NCBI GenBank assembly: GCA_013812695.1
Contig: JACCSZ010000005.1
Coordinates: forward strand, 1-14,112
Length of the DNA stretch: 14,112 nucleotides
Reading direction: 5' to 3'
From: Gemmatimonadales bacterium
GTDB taxonomy: Bacteria; Gemmatimonadota; Gemmatimonadetes; Gemmatimonadales; GWC2-71-9
Under the pieces are notes generated by a model. It saw only the letters and a program-made list of their open reading frames with translations, made no database searches and was not told where the DNA came from. The position numbers and the translations under genes were made by a program. Shown here piece by piece: positions 1 to 7,848 of this stretch (its first letter is position 1; each line of letters opens with the position of its first letter).

Positions 1-596
1 GGACAGGCTCGGGCGAGCAGGGCCGCCACGGTCGGACTCGCGACCAGGAGCACCTGCGCCCGCTCCGCCGCGAGCCGCGCGTCCGCTTCCTCCGCGAGCA
101 TGGCGCGGTAGCACACGGCCTCCCGGACCTCGACCCCGTGCGCGGTGAGCAAGGTCGGCAGCTCGTCGCGCCGACGCTCGCCACAGGGAAACAGCACCGG
201 GCCCCGGATGCCTGTCGCGAGCATCGCGCCGGCCAGCGCCACCGCGGCTCCCCGCTCCCCTGCGGTGCGCTCGTCCGGGCCCCGCACCGGGCCGAGTGCC
301 TCGCCGAGGGCCTGCATGGTGCCGGGCCCGGCGGCCCAGGTCATCGTGCGCGCGCTGCCGGAATGCCCGAGCGCCGCCATGCGGCCGACAAACGCGCGCG
401 CCGACCGCGGCGAGGTGAACGCGACCGCCTCGTACCGCCACAGATCGCCGATGGCGGCGTCGACATCCGTCCAATCGAGCGGCGGCGCGAACGTCATCAG
501 CGGGTGCTCCTCGACCTCGACCGGAATCGCCCGGAGCGCGTCGACCAGTCCGGGAAAGGCGCCGGTCGAGGCCGTCACGATCACCATCGGCGCCAT
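1..596 (-). CDS. hemD: uroporphyrinogen-III synthase (3' end cut by window edge)
   Basis: HemD closes and isomerises hydroxymethylbilane to uroporphyrinogen III in the cytoplasm. Reading the minus strand from ATG at 596-594 gives 198 uninterrupted codons that run off the left edge; the family is usually about 240-270 residues, so only the C-terminal end is missing. Family-like features are an FTSPRSARAF segment (typical 'FTS-N-AV' loop), a CGERRRDELPTLL helix start followed by GVEVREAVCYRA (matching the conserved R..L...L...G..V....VY pattern), and VASPTVAALLA near the visible end (second-domain S-P-x-x-V loop). HemD is poorly conserved, so position directly behind hemC is important support. 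The ATG shares one base with the hemC stop (TGATG), implying translational coupling. Nothing looks damaged in the visible part. Confidence 0.9.
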   Translation of the reverse strand, partial: MAPMVIVTASTGAFPGLVDALRAIPVEVEEHPLMTFAPPLDWTDVDAAIGDLWRYEAVAFTSPRSARAFVGRMAALGHSGSARTMTWAAGPGTMQALGEALGPVRGPDERTAGERGAAVALAGAMLATGIRGPVLFPCGERRRDELPTLLTAHGVEVREAVCYRAMLAEEADARLAAERAQVLLVASPTVAALLARAC

Positions 597-1558
597 CAGG
601 GCTCGGTGACGACGGGCGCCGCGCCGGCGCGGACCTCCGCGAGAATCGAGGCCGCGCCTTTGCCGAGCAGTCGCACCGCCAGGGCCACGCCCAACGCGTC
701 GGCCTCGCGCTCGTCCCGGGCCGGGCCGGTCTCGATCCCTTCGACGCTCCGCTCGCCGCCCAACGACACGACGCGTCCGTGGAGACGAAGCCGGCCGCCG
801 GGATCGCGCGTCGCGTGGGCAGCCACCGGAACCTGGCAGCCGCCTTCGAGCGTGCGCAGAAACGCCCGCTCCGCCGCCACCGCCACCGCCGTGGCGGGGT
901 GGTGCACGGCGCGCACGGCCGCTTGGGCCGCCACCGCGTCGCCCGTCCGGGCGGTGACGGCCAGCGCGCCCTGGCCCGGGGCGGACAGCATCAGCTCGCC
1001 GGGCAGCCGCTGCCCGATGCGGCCGGCGAGACCGAGCCGCACCAACCCAGCCGTGGCGAGCAGGATGCCGGTCCATTCAGAGGTGGCGTCGAGCTTGGCG
1101 AGCCGGGTGTCGACGTTGCCGCGGACATCGCGCACCTGAAGGTCGGGCCGCAGGTGCAGGAGCTGCGCGCGCCGGCGCAGGCTGCTCGTGGCGAGCACCG
1201 CCCCCTCGGTCAGGTCGTCCCACGTGAGGGGGCCGCGGCCGACCAACGCATCGCGCGGGTCCTCGCGCTCGCCGACCGCCACGAGCGCAATCCCCGGCGG
1301 AAGCACGGTCGGCAGATCCTTGAGCGAGTGGACCGCCAGGTCGATGCGCTCCTCGAGCATCGCGTCGTCGATCTGCCGGGTGAACAAGGCGCGGCTGCCG
1401 ATCTGCGCAAGCGGCACATGCTGGACCATGTCGCCGGTCGTGCGGATCTCGATCCGGTCGGTGGCGCGGCCGGCCTCGCGGAGCTGCGCCCGGACGTGCT
1501 CGGTCTGCCAGACCGCGAGCGCGCTGCCGCGGGTGCCCACGCGAAGCGTCGCGCTCAT
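596..1558 (-). CDS. hemC: hydroxymethylbilane synthase (porphobilinogen deaminase)
   Basis: HemC polymerises four porphobilinogens into hydroxymethylbilane using a covalently bound dipyrromethane cofactor. The 320-residue product has the usual family length. Visible motifs are VGTRGSALAVWQT (7-19), HSLKDLP (77-83, with the catalytic Asp at 81), TSSLRRRAQL (124-133), VRDVRGNVDTRLAKLD (142-157), LSAPGQGALAV (191-201) and LEGGCQVP (237-244), in which Cys241 is the cofactor attachment residue. The ATG at 1558 was chosen because it places the family's N-terminal strand correctly. The frame is open for 34 more codons upstream, but these would overlap hemY and have no family counterpart. A run of G lies just upstream (1571-1577). 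The start is 7 bp after the hemY stop, and the stop overlaps the hemD start. Confidence 0.97.
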   Translation of the reverse strand: MSATLRVGTRGSALAVWQTEHVRAQLREAGRATDRIEIRTTGDMVQHVPLAQIGSRALFTRQIDDAMLEERIDLAVHSLKDLPTVLPPGIALVAVGEREDPRDALVGRGPLTWDDLTEGAVLATSSLRRRAQLLHLRPDLQVRDVRGNVDTRLAKLDATSEWTGILLATAGLVRLGLAGRIGQRLPGELMLSAPGQGALAVTARTGDAVAAQAAVRAVHHPATAVAVAAERAFLRTLEGGCQVPVAAHATRDPGGRLRLHGRVVSLGGERSVEGIETGPARDEREADALGVALAVRLLGKGAASILAEVRAGAAPVVTEP

Positions 1559-1565
1559 GGACAGC

Positions 1566-2948
1566 TCATGACCCCCCCGAGTGGGTAGGGACCGTCGCGC
1601 CGATACGCGCCGCCGCCGCCTCGCCGGAGGCGATGGCCTCGCCGACCGCCACGCCTTCACGGTAGGACCCCGCCAGCGCGAGCCCCGGGCTCCGGCGCTC
1701 GGCTTCGTCCATGATTTCCTTAAACCGGCCGTAGGTCAGATCGTACTGCGGGATCGCCTTGGGCCAGAGATGGAAAGCGCGGAAGGTCGGCTCGCCTTTG
1801 ACGCCCAGGAGCGCGTGGAGATCGTCCTGCACGCGCGCGGTGATCGTCGGAAGGTCCGCGTTGGCCAGATCGGGATTTCGCACACCGCCGACGAAGGCGG
1901 TGAGCAGCACGTGCCCCTCGGGGGCACGGCCGGTGAACAGCGTGGACGAGAACACCACGCCGAGCACCTGGCGGCGCTCCACCTCGGGCGCGAGCAGACC
2001 GAACCCGTCGAGCGCATGGGCCACGTCCTCACGCGCGAAGCCCAGCGCCAGCACGCCGACGGCCGGGTGGCTGATGCTGGCGAGCGTCTTGAGCCGGTCG
2101 CCGCCGGGAAAGTCGAGGTCGATGTCGTCCACGCAGTGCGCGGGCGCCGTGTAGATGACGCCGTCGTACAGCTCCGCTGCCTGATACGCGGCGCCGACGG
2201 TCCACCCCTTGGGTCCGGCACGGAGCTGGGTGACCGGGGCGCGGAGCCGGATCTCGGCGTGCAGCGCTCGCGCGAGCGCGTCGGGCAGCTCCTGCATGCC
2301 GTTCCGGAAGGACATCAGCCCGCCGGCCTCGGAGGCGGGATCCTCATCGCGCTTGCGCGCGCGCACCATGCCGGCCAACGCCTTGACGACCGAGCCGTGC
2401 GTCCGCTCGAGCCCGTACAATTTGGGCAGCGCGTGCCGAACCGAAAGCTGCTCCGGATCGCCGGCGAAGATCCCGCCGACGAACGGATTGGCGATGTAAT
2501 CGAGGATTTCCTGGTTGAACCGCCGGCGCACAAAGGTCGCGACGCTCTCTTCGACCGGCGAGTCGCCCGCTTCCACCAGCGGCTCCCCGAAAAAGGCGAG
2601 CTTGGCCCCGTTCGAGAGCAGGCGTGTCGTCAGCAGATCCTGCGGCGACATCGGGAGCGGCACCAGCTTGCCCTTCTTGACCACGTACCGGTTCCGGGCC
2701 GCCGGCGAGGCCGGCAGGCTACTCGACTCGAGCCCGAGCTCGGTGAACAGCGCGCGAAGCGCGGCCGGCGGCGTGGCCAGCGAGTTCGGTCCGAGCTCGG
2801 CGAGATAGCCGTCGCGACGCTCCGTCCGGATGGCCCCGCCGATCCGATCGCCCGCCTCGTACACCACCACTCGCACTCCGCGCTGCTTCAACCGATACGC
2901 GGCGGTGAGCCCCGCCACCCCGCCGCCGACGATGGCTACGGCAGCCAT
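1566..2948 (-). CDS. hemY: oxygen-dependent protoporphyrinogen/coproporphyrinogen oxidase (FAD)
   Basis: This 460-residue flavoprotein belongs to the HemY (PgoX/CgoX) family, which oxidises protoporphyrinogen IX or coproporphyrinogen III by removing six electrons. The N-terminus holds the FAD dinucleotide fold (VAIVGGGVAGLTAAYRL, 4-20), followed by VVVYEAGDRIGG and the family segment YLAELGPNSL. The middle contains YIANPFVGGIFAGDPEQLS and LPKLYGLERTHGS, both characteristic of HemY. The C-terminus has the second FAD-contact motif GLALAGSYREGVAVGEAIASG split over 422-442. The ATG at 2948 puts the Rossmann motif right at the N-terminus; the long open frame upstream is only the hemL shadow. The start overlaps the hemL end by 13 bp. 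The sequence does not decide which porphyrinogen is the substrate; that depends on whether the genome encodes a coproporphyrin- or protoporphyrin-dependent branch. Confidence 0.95.
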   Translation of the reverse strand: MAAVAIVGGGVAGLTAAYRLKQRGVRVVVYEAGDRIGGAIRTERRDGYLAELGPNSLATPPAALRALFTELGLESSSLPASPAARNRYVVKKGKLVPLPMSPQDLLTTRLLSNGAKLAFFGEPLVEAGDSPVEESVATFVRRRFNQEILDYIANPFVGGIFAGDPEQLSVRHALPKLYGLERTHGSVVKALAGMVRARKRDEDPASEAGGLMSFRNGMQELPDALARALHAEIRLRAPVTQLRAGPKGWTVGAAYQAAELYDGVIYTAPAHCVDDIDLDFPGGDRLKTLASISHPAVGVLALGFAREDVAHALDGFGLLAPEVERRQVLGVVFSSTLFTGRAPEGHVLLTAFVGGVRNPDLANADLPTITARVQDDLHALLGVKGEPTFRAFHLWPKAIPQYDLTYGRFKEIMDEAERRSPGLALAGSYREGVAVGEAIASGEAAAARIGATVPTHSGGS

Positions 2949-4240
2949 GCGGAACCCAGGGCGCTCTCGAACTCGGCGAGCTCCGCGTCGCCGTGGACGG
3001 CGGAGGTGAACGCAGCCTCGAACGGCGAGGGCGCGAGGTACACCCCGGCGTCGAGCATCGCGTGGAAGAAGGCATTGTAGGCCGGGCGGTCGCAGCGCTT
3101 GGCGTCGGCATAGTCGCGGATGCGCTCGCCGGTGAAGAACGGGGTCAGCATGGTGCCAACCCGCTGCACCGTGAGCGGCACGCCCGCCGCTGCCGCCGCC
3201 GCCGCCATCGCCTGCGCCGCTAGGCCCGCCCAACGCTCCGCCCGCTCCCAGACCCCAGGCCGGGCGAGCACGTCGAGGGTGGCGAGCCCGGCCGCCATCG
3301 CGAGCGGATTGCCCGACAGCGTGCCCGCCTGGTACACCGGACCCGCCGGCGCGATCTGCTCCATGAGCGCGCGCGACCCACCGTACGCCGCGGCCGGCAG
3401 GCCGCCACCGACCACCTTCCCGAGGATGGTGATGTCGGGCAGCACCCCATAGAGCACCTGCGCGCCGACCGGGTGCACGCGCCATCCGGTCATCACCTCG
3501 TCGAAGACGAGCAGCGCGCCGGCGCGGCGGGTCAGGGTGCGGAGCCCCTCAAGGAAGCCTGGCTCGGGCGGCACCACGCCCATGTTGCCCGCCACCGGCT
3601 CGACCAGCACCGCGGCGATGTCCGGACCGCGCGCCGCGAACAGCGCTTCGGTGGCCGTCAGATCATTGAACGGCGCCACGAGCGTATCCGCCGCGGTGGC
3701 CGCCGTCACGCCAGGCGAATCGGGCAGGCCGAGCGTGGCCACCCCGGAACCCGCCGAGGCAAGCAGCGCGTCCGCGTGTCCATGATAGCAGCCGTCGAAC
3801 TTGACGATCAGGCGCCGGCCCGTGGCCGCGCGTGCCAGGCGCACGGCGCTCATGGCGGCCTCGGTGCCGCTGCTCACGAACCGCACCATCTCGAGCGACG
3901 GAAACAGCGCGACCACGCGCTCGGCCAGACGGACCTCGAGCTCGGTCGGCGCCCCGTAGGTCGTGCCCCGCCCCGCGGCCTCCACCACCGCCTCCAGGAC
4001 CTCGGGGTGCGCGTGGCCCAGAATCAAGGGGCCCCATGACAGCACCAGGTCCACGTAGCGGTGACCGTCGGCGTCCACGAGCCAGGCGCCTTCCCCCCTC
4101 GCGATGAATCGCGGCGTGCCGCCGACGCTCCGGAAGGCGCGCACCGGGCTGTTGACGCCGCCGGGCAACACCCGTTGCGCGGCGGCGAACAGGCGCTCGG
4201 ACGCGGCCGTCGCGCGTGCCGCCGAACGCACCCCGGTCAT
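2936..4240 (-). CDS. hemL: glutamate-1-semialdehyde 2,1-aminomutase
   Basis: This PLP enzyme converts glutamate-1-semialdehyde to 5-aminolevulinate, the last C5-pathway step before HemB. The 434-residue length is normal for the family. Visible motifs are LPGGVNSPVRAF (25-36), DLVLSWGPLILGHAHP (64-79), SSGTEAAMSAVRLAR (123-137), GCYHGHAD (150-157), VLVEPVAGNMGVVPP (211-225), the PLP-stacking region FDEVMTGWR (246-254) and ILGKVVGGGLPAAAYGG (272-288), with Lys275 as the Schiff-base lysine. The ATG at 4240 overlaps the hemB stop as ATGA and has AGGAG at 4253-4249, eight bases upstream, so it is preferred over the alternative start 24 bases earlier at 4264. The stop is TAG, inside the hemY start region. 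Its presence implies hemA elsewhere, because ALA would otherwise come from HemA/ALAS of the Shemin route. Confidence 0.97.
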   Translation of the reverse strand: MTGVRSAARATAASERLFAAAQRVLPGGVNSPVRAFRSVGGTPRFIARGEGAWLVDADGHRYVDLVLSWGPLILGHAHPEVLEAVVEAAGRGTTYGAPTELEVRLAERVVALFPSLEMVRFVSSGTEAAMSAVRLARAATGRRLIVKFDGCYHGHADALLASAGSGVATLGLPDSPGVTAATAADTLVAPFNDLTATEALFAARGPDIAAVLVEPVAGNMGVVPPEPGFLEGLRTLTRRAGALLVFDEVMTGWRVHPVGAQVLYGVLPDITILGKVVGGGLPAAAYGGSRALMEQIAPAGPVYQAGTLSGNPLAMAAGLATLDVLARPGVWERAERWAGLAAQAMAAAAAAAGVPLTVQRVGTMLTPFFTGERIRDYADAKRCDRPAYNAFFHAMLDAGVYLAPSPFEAAFTSAVHGDAELAEFESALGSAWLP

Positions 4241-5229
4241 CCTCCCCGCTCCTCGGCCAGCCACCCCGCGGCGTCTTTGGCGTGATACGAGATGATGACA
4301 TCCGCGCCGGCCCGTCGCATACCCATCAGCGACTCCAGCACGACCCGGCGCTCATCGAGCCAGCCGAGCCGGGCCCCCGCTTTCACCATCGAGTATTCAC
4401 CGCTGACGTTGTACGCCACGAGCGGGAGCGAGGTCCGCTCCCGGATCGCGCGGACCACGTCCAAGTAGGCGAGCGCCGGCTTCACCATCAGCATGTCGGC
4501 GCCCTGGGCCTCATCGAGGGCCGCCTCGAGGATGGCCTCGCGCACGTTGGCCGGGTCCATCTGGTACTCGCGCCGGTCGCCGAAGGCCGGCGTGCTCCCG
4601 GCAGCCTCGCGGAACGGCCCGTAGTAGGCGCTGGCGTACTTGACCGCATAGCTCAGGATGGCGGCATCCGTGTGCCCGGCGGCATCGAGCGCGCCGCGGA
4701 TCGCGGCCACCATGCCGTCCATCATCCCGCTCGGCGCCACGATGTCGGCCCCGGCGTCCGCGTGCGTGGTGGCCACTCGGCCCAGGACCTCGAGTGTCGC
4801 GTCGTTGTCCACGCGGCGGTCGCGCAGCACACCGCAGTGCCCATGGCTCGTATACTCGCAACAGCACACGTCGGTGACGAGCAGCAGATCCTGGTGCCGG
4901 GCGCGGATCCGCCGGAGCGCGCGCTGGACGATCCCGTCGGCCGAGTAGTTTTCGGAGCCCAGCTCGTCCTTGGCCGCCGGCAGCCCGAACAGCAGCACGG
5001 CGTGGATGCCGAGGGCGCGGATGCGGTCGACCTCGCGATCGAGGGCATCGTCGACGGAGTGGTGGCACACGCCCGGCATGGATCCGATCTCGCGCTCGAG
5101 ACCGGCACCGTGGGCGACGAAGATGGGCTGGATGAAGTCGGCGGGGTCGAGCTGGTGCTCGCGAACGAGGCGGCGCAGGGCGTCGGTACGTCGGCGACGC
5201 CGTGGACGATGGATCTGAGTGGTGGTCAC
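4237..5229 (-). CDS. hemB: delta-aminolevulinic acid dehydratase (porphobilinogen synthase)
   Basis: HemB condenses two 5-aminolevulinates to porphobilinogen. Taking GTG at 5229 as start gives 330 residues beginning MTTTQIHRPRRRRRTDALRR, which matches the short N-terminal arm usual in the family. Both Schiff-base lysines are present: SYAVKYASAYYGPF (Lys197) and MLMVKPALAYLD (Lys250). The zinc-site segment DVCCCEYTSHGHCG (120-133) keeps the catalytic cysteines, with one extra Cys in the middle of the triad, so this is the Zn-dependent rather than the Asp-type enzyme. No clear Shine-Dalgarno precedes the GTG. Other in-frame starts are GTG at 5250 and TTG at 5265, but the latter coincides with a possible -35 box. 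It is the first gene of the heme operon and overlaps hemL by 4 bp (ATGA). Confidence 0.96.
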   Translation of the reverse strand: MTTTQIHRPRRRRRTDALRRLVREHQLDPADFIQPIFVAHGAGLEREIGSMPGVCHHSVDDALDREVDRIRALGIHAVLLFGLPAAKDELGSENYSADGIVQRALRRIRARHQDLLLVTDVCCCEYTSHGHCGVLRDRRVDNDATLEVLGRVATTHADAGADIVAPSGMMDGMVAAIRGALDAAGHTDAAILSYAVKYASAYYGPFREAAGSTPAFGDRREYQMDPANVREAILEAALDEAQGADMLMVKPALAYLDVVRAIRERTSLPLVAYNVSGEYSMVKAGARLGWLDERRVVLESLMGMRRAGADVIISYHAKDAAGWLAEERGG

Positions 5230-5439
5230 GGAGGTAAGACTAGAGAGCACGAGGCATCGCCGCAACCGGCGGGCATGACCCTTGCCGCGATCATTAGTTA
5301 GTGGCTGGGATCACGACTCGCCACTCCTTCTGTGTCACCGCCTCAGCGCTCGTTCGACGACATCTTTGAATCACGACCCGGTGCCCGGTGCCGCCGCCGG
5401 CCGGCGCTCTGCACCGGATGCACGATGGAGCACAGTCCT
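5230..5439. other. divergent intergenic region hemB / amidohydrolase
   Basis: These 210 bases separate the divergently transcribed heme operon and the amidohydrolase gene. The only AT-richer patch is around 5289-5303 (gatcattagttagtg). A short motif, ATCACGACyCG, occurs twice in the same orientation (about 5310-5320 and 5369-5379). No terminator, tRNA or small coding region is convincing. An open frame extends upstream of the amidohydrolase to a GTG at 5332, but its composition does not look like a signal peptide. No good plus-strand sigma70 promoter could be identified by eye. Confidence 0.5.
5237..5265 (-). promoter_or_regulatory. candidate hemB promoter (weak match)
   Basis: On the minus strand TTGCGG (5265-5260) is followed after exactly 17 bases by TAGTCT (5242-5237). 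Seven bases separate this -10-like box from the GTG chosen for hemB, so transcription could begin at or next to the start codon. Each hexamer matches the sigma70 consensus at only about three positions, so this is a suggestion from spacing rather than a firm call. Confidence 0.3.
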
Positions 5440-6873
5440 ATGACCCCCTCGGTTCCCCGCGCGCTCGCGTTCCTGTCCGCCCTGGCGACCGCGGGGTGTG
5501 GCGCGCCGCGCGCCAAGCTGGTGCCGCCACCACCCATCAGCCCCGCCATCGCCATCGTCGGCGCCACCCTCTGGGACGGCACCGGGCGCGCGCCGGTCAC
5601 CAAGGCCGTCACCGTGGTCCGCGGCGACCGCATTCTCTGCGCGGGAGCGGCAGGGGAATGCCAGGTGCCGCACGGCGCGCGAGTGCTCGACGCCAAGGGC
5701 CAGTACCTGATTCCGGGGCTCATCGACAGCCACGTCCATCTGCTGTTCCTCACGAACGGCAGCGCGGGCGAGGAGCTGGGGCTCGGGCTCAGGAACCTGT
5801 TGGCGCAGGGCGTCACCACGGTGCGGGACATGGGCAGCAGTCCCGTCGCGCTGCTCTCGCGGGTGGCGGGGCTCGAGGCCGCTCCGCGGGTGTACGCGAT
5901 GCAGCTCGTGGCGGGACGCCGGTTTTTCTACACCGGCCTTCGCCCGGTGCGGACCGACCGCGGCGTCGTGTATCGCCAGGCCCCGGCGCTCACGATGCAG
6001 TGGCTCGGCTGGACCCCGATCCAGTACAATCGCGACGAGGATCCTGAGAGCGTCATCGCCCGGGCGCGGCAGGTCGGGGCGATGGGCCTCAAACTCTACG
6101 CCCAGCTCGACAGCGCCGCGGTCCGGCGGCTGACCGACGCGGCCCACCGGGCCGGCATGCCGGTGTGGGGGCACGCCTGGGTGCAGCCGTCCAGCGTCGG
6201 CGAGCAGAGCGCCGCGGGCATGGACGGCGTCGTCCACGCCGCCGGGCTCGCGGGCGAGCTGTTCACGACCGACCAGCGCGACAGCCTGGTGAGGGACGGG
6301 GACCTCCAGGCGGCCACGGCTTCGGCCGCCACGGCGGCCTCCGCGCACGATCCGAGGGTTCTCGCCACGCTCGACTCGATGGCCGCGCGCGGCACTGCGT
6401 TCGAGCCCACCCTCGACGCCACGCAGCACAGCGTGGCCGCGCTCGCCACGCGCCGGCGCCGCGCCGCCTCGCCGCAGGAAGGTTACGTCCGGGCGGCGGC
6501 GCAGTTCGGCATGGCGGTGACACGGGAGGCGGTCAAGCGGGGTGTCCGGCTGAGCGCCGGCAGCGATTACGTGGCGTACGGTCCCGTGAGCGAGCGGGCC
6601 TCGCTGTTCGGCGAGCTGCGGCTGCTGGTCGATTCGATTGCCCTCTCGCCCACCGCCGCGCTCCTGGCCGCCACCCGCGACGCCGCGCGCGCGATCGGCG
6701 GCGAGCCCAGCCGGCGCATCGGGACGATCGAGGCCGGCCACTATGCGGACCTCGTGCTGCTCGCGCGGAATCCGCTCGAGGACATCGGGAACCTCGAGAC
6801 GGTGGAGTGGGTGATGCGGGGTGGGAGACTGTGGCGGCCGGGGCAACTGCGGAGCGGGATCGCCATCCGCTGA
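5440..6873 (+). CDS. exported metal-dependent amidohydrolase (imidazolonepropionase-like), probable lipoprotein
   Basis: The 477-residue product has an amidohydrolase-superfamily TIM-barrel of the imidazolonepropionase/prolidase-like type (COG1228 group). Metal-site residues are visible in order: SHVH (His98, His100) after the PGLID segment, a candidate bridging lysine in GLKLYA (Lys218), GHAW (His245), VVHAAGL (His266) and AGSDY (Asp376). The beta-sandwich domain is formed by both ends (IVGATLWDGTGR and IEAGHYADLVLLARNPLEDI). The ATG at 5440 is preferred because GGAG at 5427-5430 lies nine bases upstream and the first 20 residues form a signal peptide ending in ATAGC; Cys20 could be lipidated, though Thr at -3 is not ideal for a lipobox. 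ATG 5425 and GTG 5332 are alternatives. The substrate cannot be told from sequence; such enzymes hydrolyse Xaa-Pro or Xaa-Arg dipeptides, cyclic amides or esters. It stands alone between two divergent/convergent neighbours. Confidence 0.85.
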   Translation: MTPSVPRALAFLSALATAGCGAPRAKLVPPPPISPAIAIVGATLWDGTGRAPVTKAVTVVRGDRILCAGAAGECQVPHGARVLDAKGQYLIPGLIDSHVHLLFLTNGSAGEELGLGLRNLLAQGVTTVRDMGSSPVALLSRVAGLEAAPRVYAMQLVAGRRFFYTGLRPVRTDRGVVYRQAPALTMQWLGWTPIQYNRDEDPESVIARARQVGAMGLKLYAQLDSAAVRRLTDAAHRAGMPVWGHAWVQPSSVGEQSAAGMDGVVHAAGLAGELFTTDQRDSLVRDGDLQAATASAATAASAHDPRVLATLDSMAARGTAFEPTLDATQHSVAALATRRRRAASPQEGYVRAAAQFGMAVTREAVKRGVRLSAGSDYVAYGPVSERASLFGELRLLVDSIALSPTAALLAATRDAARAIGGEPSRRIGTIEAGHYADLVLLARNPLEDIGNLETVEWVMRGGRLWRPGQLRSGIAIR

Positions 6874-6900
6874 GCGGCGGAGGGAGGCCTTCCTCGCTCA
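6871..6900. terminator. palindrome shared by two convergent stop codons, candidate bidirectional terminator
   Basis: TGAGCG (6871-6876) pairs exactly with CGCTCA (6895-6900). Inside, after a four-base bulge, AGGG (6881-6884) pairs with TCCT (6891-6894) with one G-T pair, around a six-base loop AGGCCT. The left arm begins with the amidohydrolase TGA and the right arm ends with the complement of the rhodanese TGA. There is no T-tract, so Rho-independent function is uncertain. The right arm CCTTCCTCGCTCAGGG (6888-6903) resembles the palindrome at 14094-14111. Confidence 0.45.
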
Positions 6901-7848
6901 GGGGGCCATTCCCGTGGCGGCGGGCAGCGCCTGGTCCTCCGCCCATTCGGTCCACGACCCCACGTAGATCCTGACTCGAGGATACCCCAGCAGGTAACGC
7001 AGCGCGAAGTACACGTGGCTGGCTTCGGTCGCGCTGTTGCAGTACGTGATGATCTCGCGGTCCGGGGTGATCCCCTGCGCCGCGTACGCCCGCCGCAACT
7101 CCTCCGCCGGCTTCCAGACGTGGCCGAAGCCCTCCTGGGTCAGGTCGTCCTGCCAGTAGTGACTGATCGCGCCGGGGATGTGTCCCCGCCGGATCTGCGC
7201 GCCCGCGGTGCCGGCGTACTGATCGGGCGGCCTTGCGTCCACCAGCAACGCGCCCGCGGCCTGGGCGCGCCGCACTTCTTCGAGGGGCGCTTGCTCCAGC
7301 CGGGACGGCCGGTTCGGGAATCGCGTCACCGGAATTCGCGGGTAGCGCTGCACCACCGGTCGATGCTCGAGCTCCCACTTGAAGTAGCCGCCGTCCAGCA
7401 GGAACACGCGGGGATGGCCGAAGCCCGCGAGGAGCCACGCGAGATAGGTCGCGTCGATGTTGCGCGACTCGCCCGCACTGTAGATGACGACCGGCCGGTC
7501 GATGTCCACGCCCAACCGGGAGAACAACTCCCGGTACGCACCCGCCGACAGCAACCGGGTGGGGATCCCGCCCTCGCTCGCCCGCACTGTTTCGCCGTTG
7601 AGGTATTCGGCGCCCGGCAGGTGACCCCGAAGGTAGGCGAACACGTCGGACCGGACGTCGAGTACGAGCACCGGCCCCTCCGACTGCCAGCGCGCCAGTT
7701 CCCCGGTCGAGATCAGCTTGGGAAGCGCCGCCGTCCGCGACGTATCCGCGGCCTGCTCCGGCGCCGCGGTGAGCGGCGCCTGGCGCCCGGAGCACCCACC
7801 CACGAGCAGTCCTCCGATTGCCCAGACCACCCGCCCGAACCGTCTCAC
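6898..7848 (-). CDS. tandem-domain rhodanese (thiosulfate/3-mercaptopyruvate sulfurtransferase-like) lipoprotein
   Basis: The 316-residue product starts with a lipoprotein signal peptide (MRRFGRVVWAIGGLLVGGCS; lipobox VGGC, Cys19). It then has two rhodanese domains, about 45-165 and 185-310. The C-terminal domain carries the active-site loop ITYCNSATEAS with Cys270 as the sulfur-accepting residue. In the N-terminal domain the equivalent loop VIYSAGESRN has Ser124 instead of Cys, as expected for the inactive structural domain of tandem rhodaneses. The domain entry signature LLVDARPPDQYAG and GHIPGA (222-227) are also clear. The GTG start at 7848 overlaps the stop of the preceding hydrolase as GTGA; the open frame upstream is a shadow of that gene. 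A likely role is moving sulfane sulfur in the periplasm alongside SoxYZ; the sulfur donor and acceptor are not shown by sequence. Confidence 0.9.
   Translation of the reverse strand: MRRFGRVVWAIGGLLVGGCSGRQAPLTAAPEQAADTSRTAALPKLISTGELARWQSEGPVLVLDVRSDVFAYLRGHLPGAEYLNGETVRASEGGIPTRLLSAGAYRELFSRLGVDIDRPVVIYSAGESRNIDATYLAWLLAGFGHPRVFLLDGGYFKWELEHRPVVQRYPRIPVTRFPNRPSRLEQAPLEEVRRAQAAGALLVDARPPDQYAGTAGAQIRRGHIPGAISHYWQDDLTQEGFGHVWKPAEELRRAYAAQGITPDREIITYCNSATEASHVYFALRYLLGYPRVRIYVGSWTEWAEDQALPAATGMAP

Noticed and set aside
1581..3080. 499-codon plus-strand open frame opposite hemY
   Set aside because: Low-complexity Arg/His/Gly composition, no family features, and fully antisense to hemY with its FAD motifs.
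2949..3485. 179-codon upstream extension of hemY
   Set aside because: It overlaps hemL and has no family counterpart; the Rossmann motif belongs at the N-terminus, as given by ATG 2948.
4216..5301. 361-codon plus-strand open frame opposite hemB
   Set aside because: It is antisense to hemB, whose active-site lysines and zinc cysteines are all intact; the composition is typical of a shadow frame.
5371..6846. 491-codon open frame on the minus strand opposite the amidohydrolase
   Set aside because: It is rich in Arg, Gly, His and Pro with no recognisable motif, and it mirrors a well-supported coding gene; long antisense frames are expected in DNA this GC-rich.
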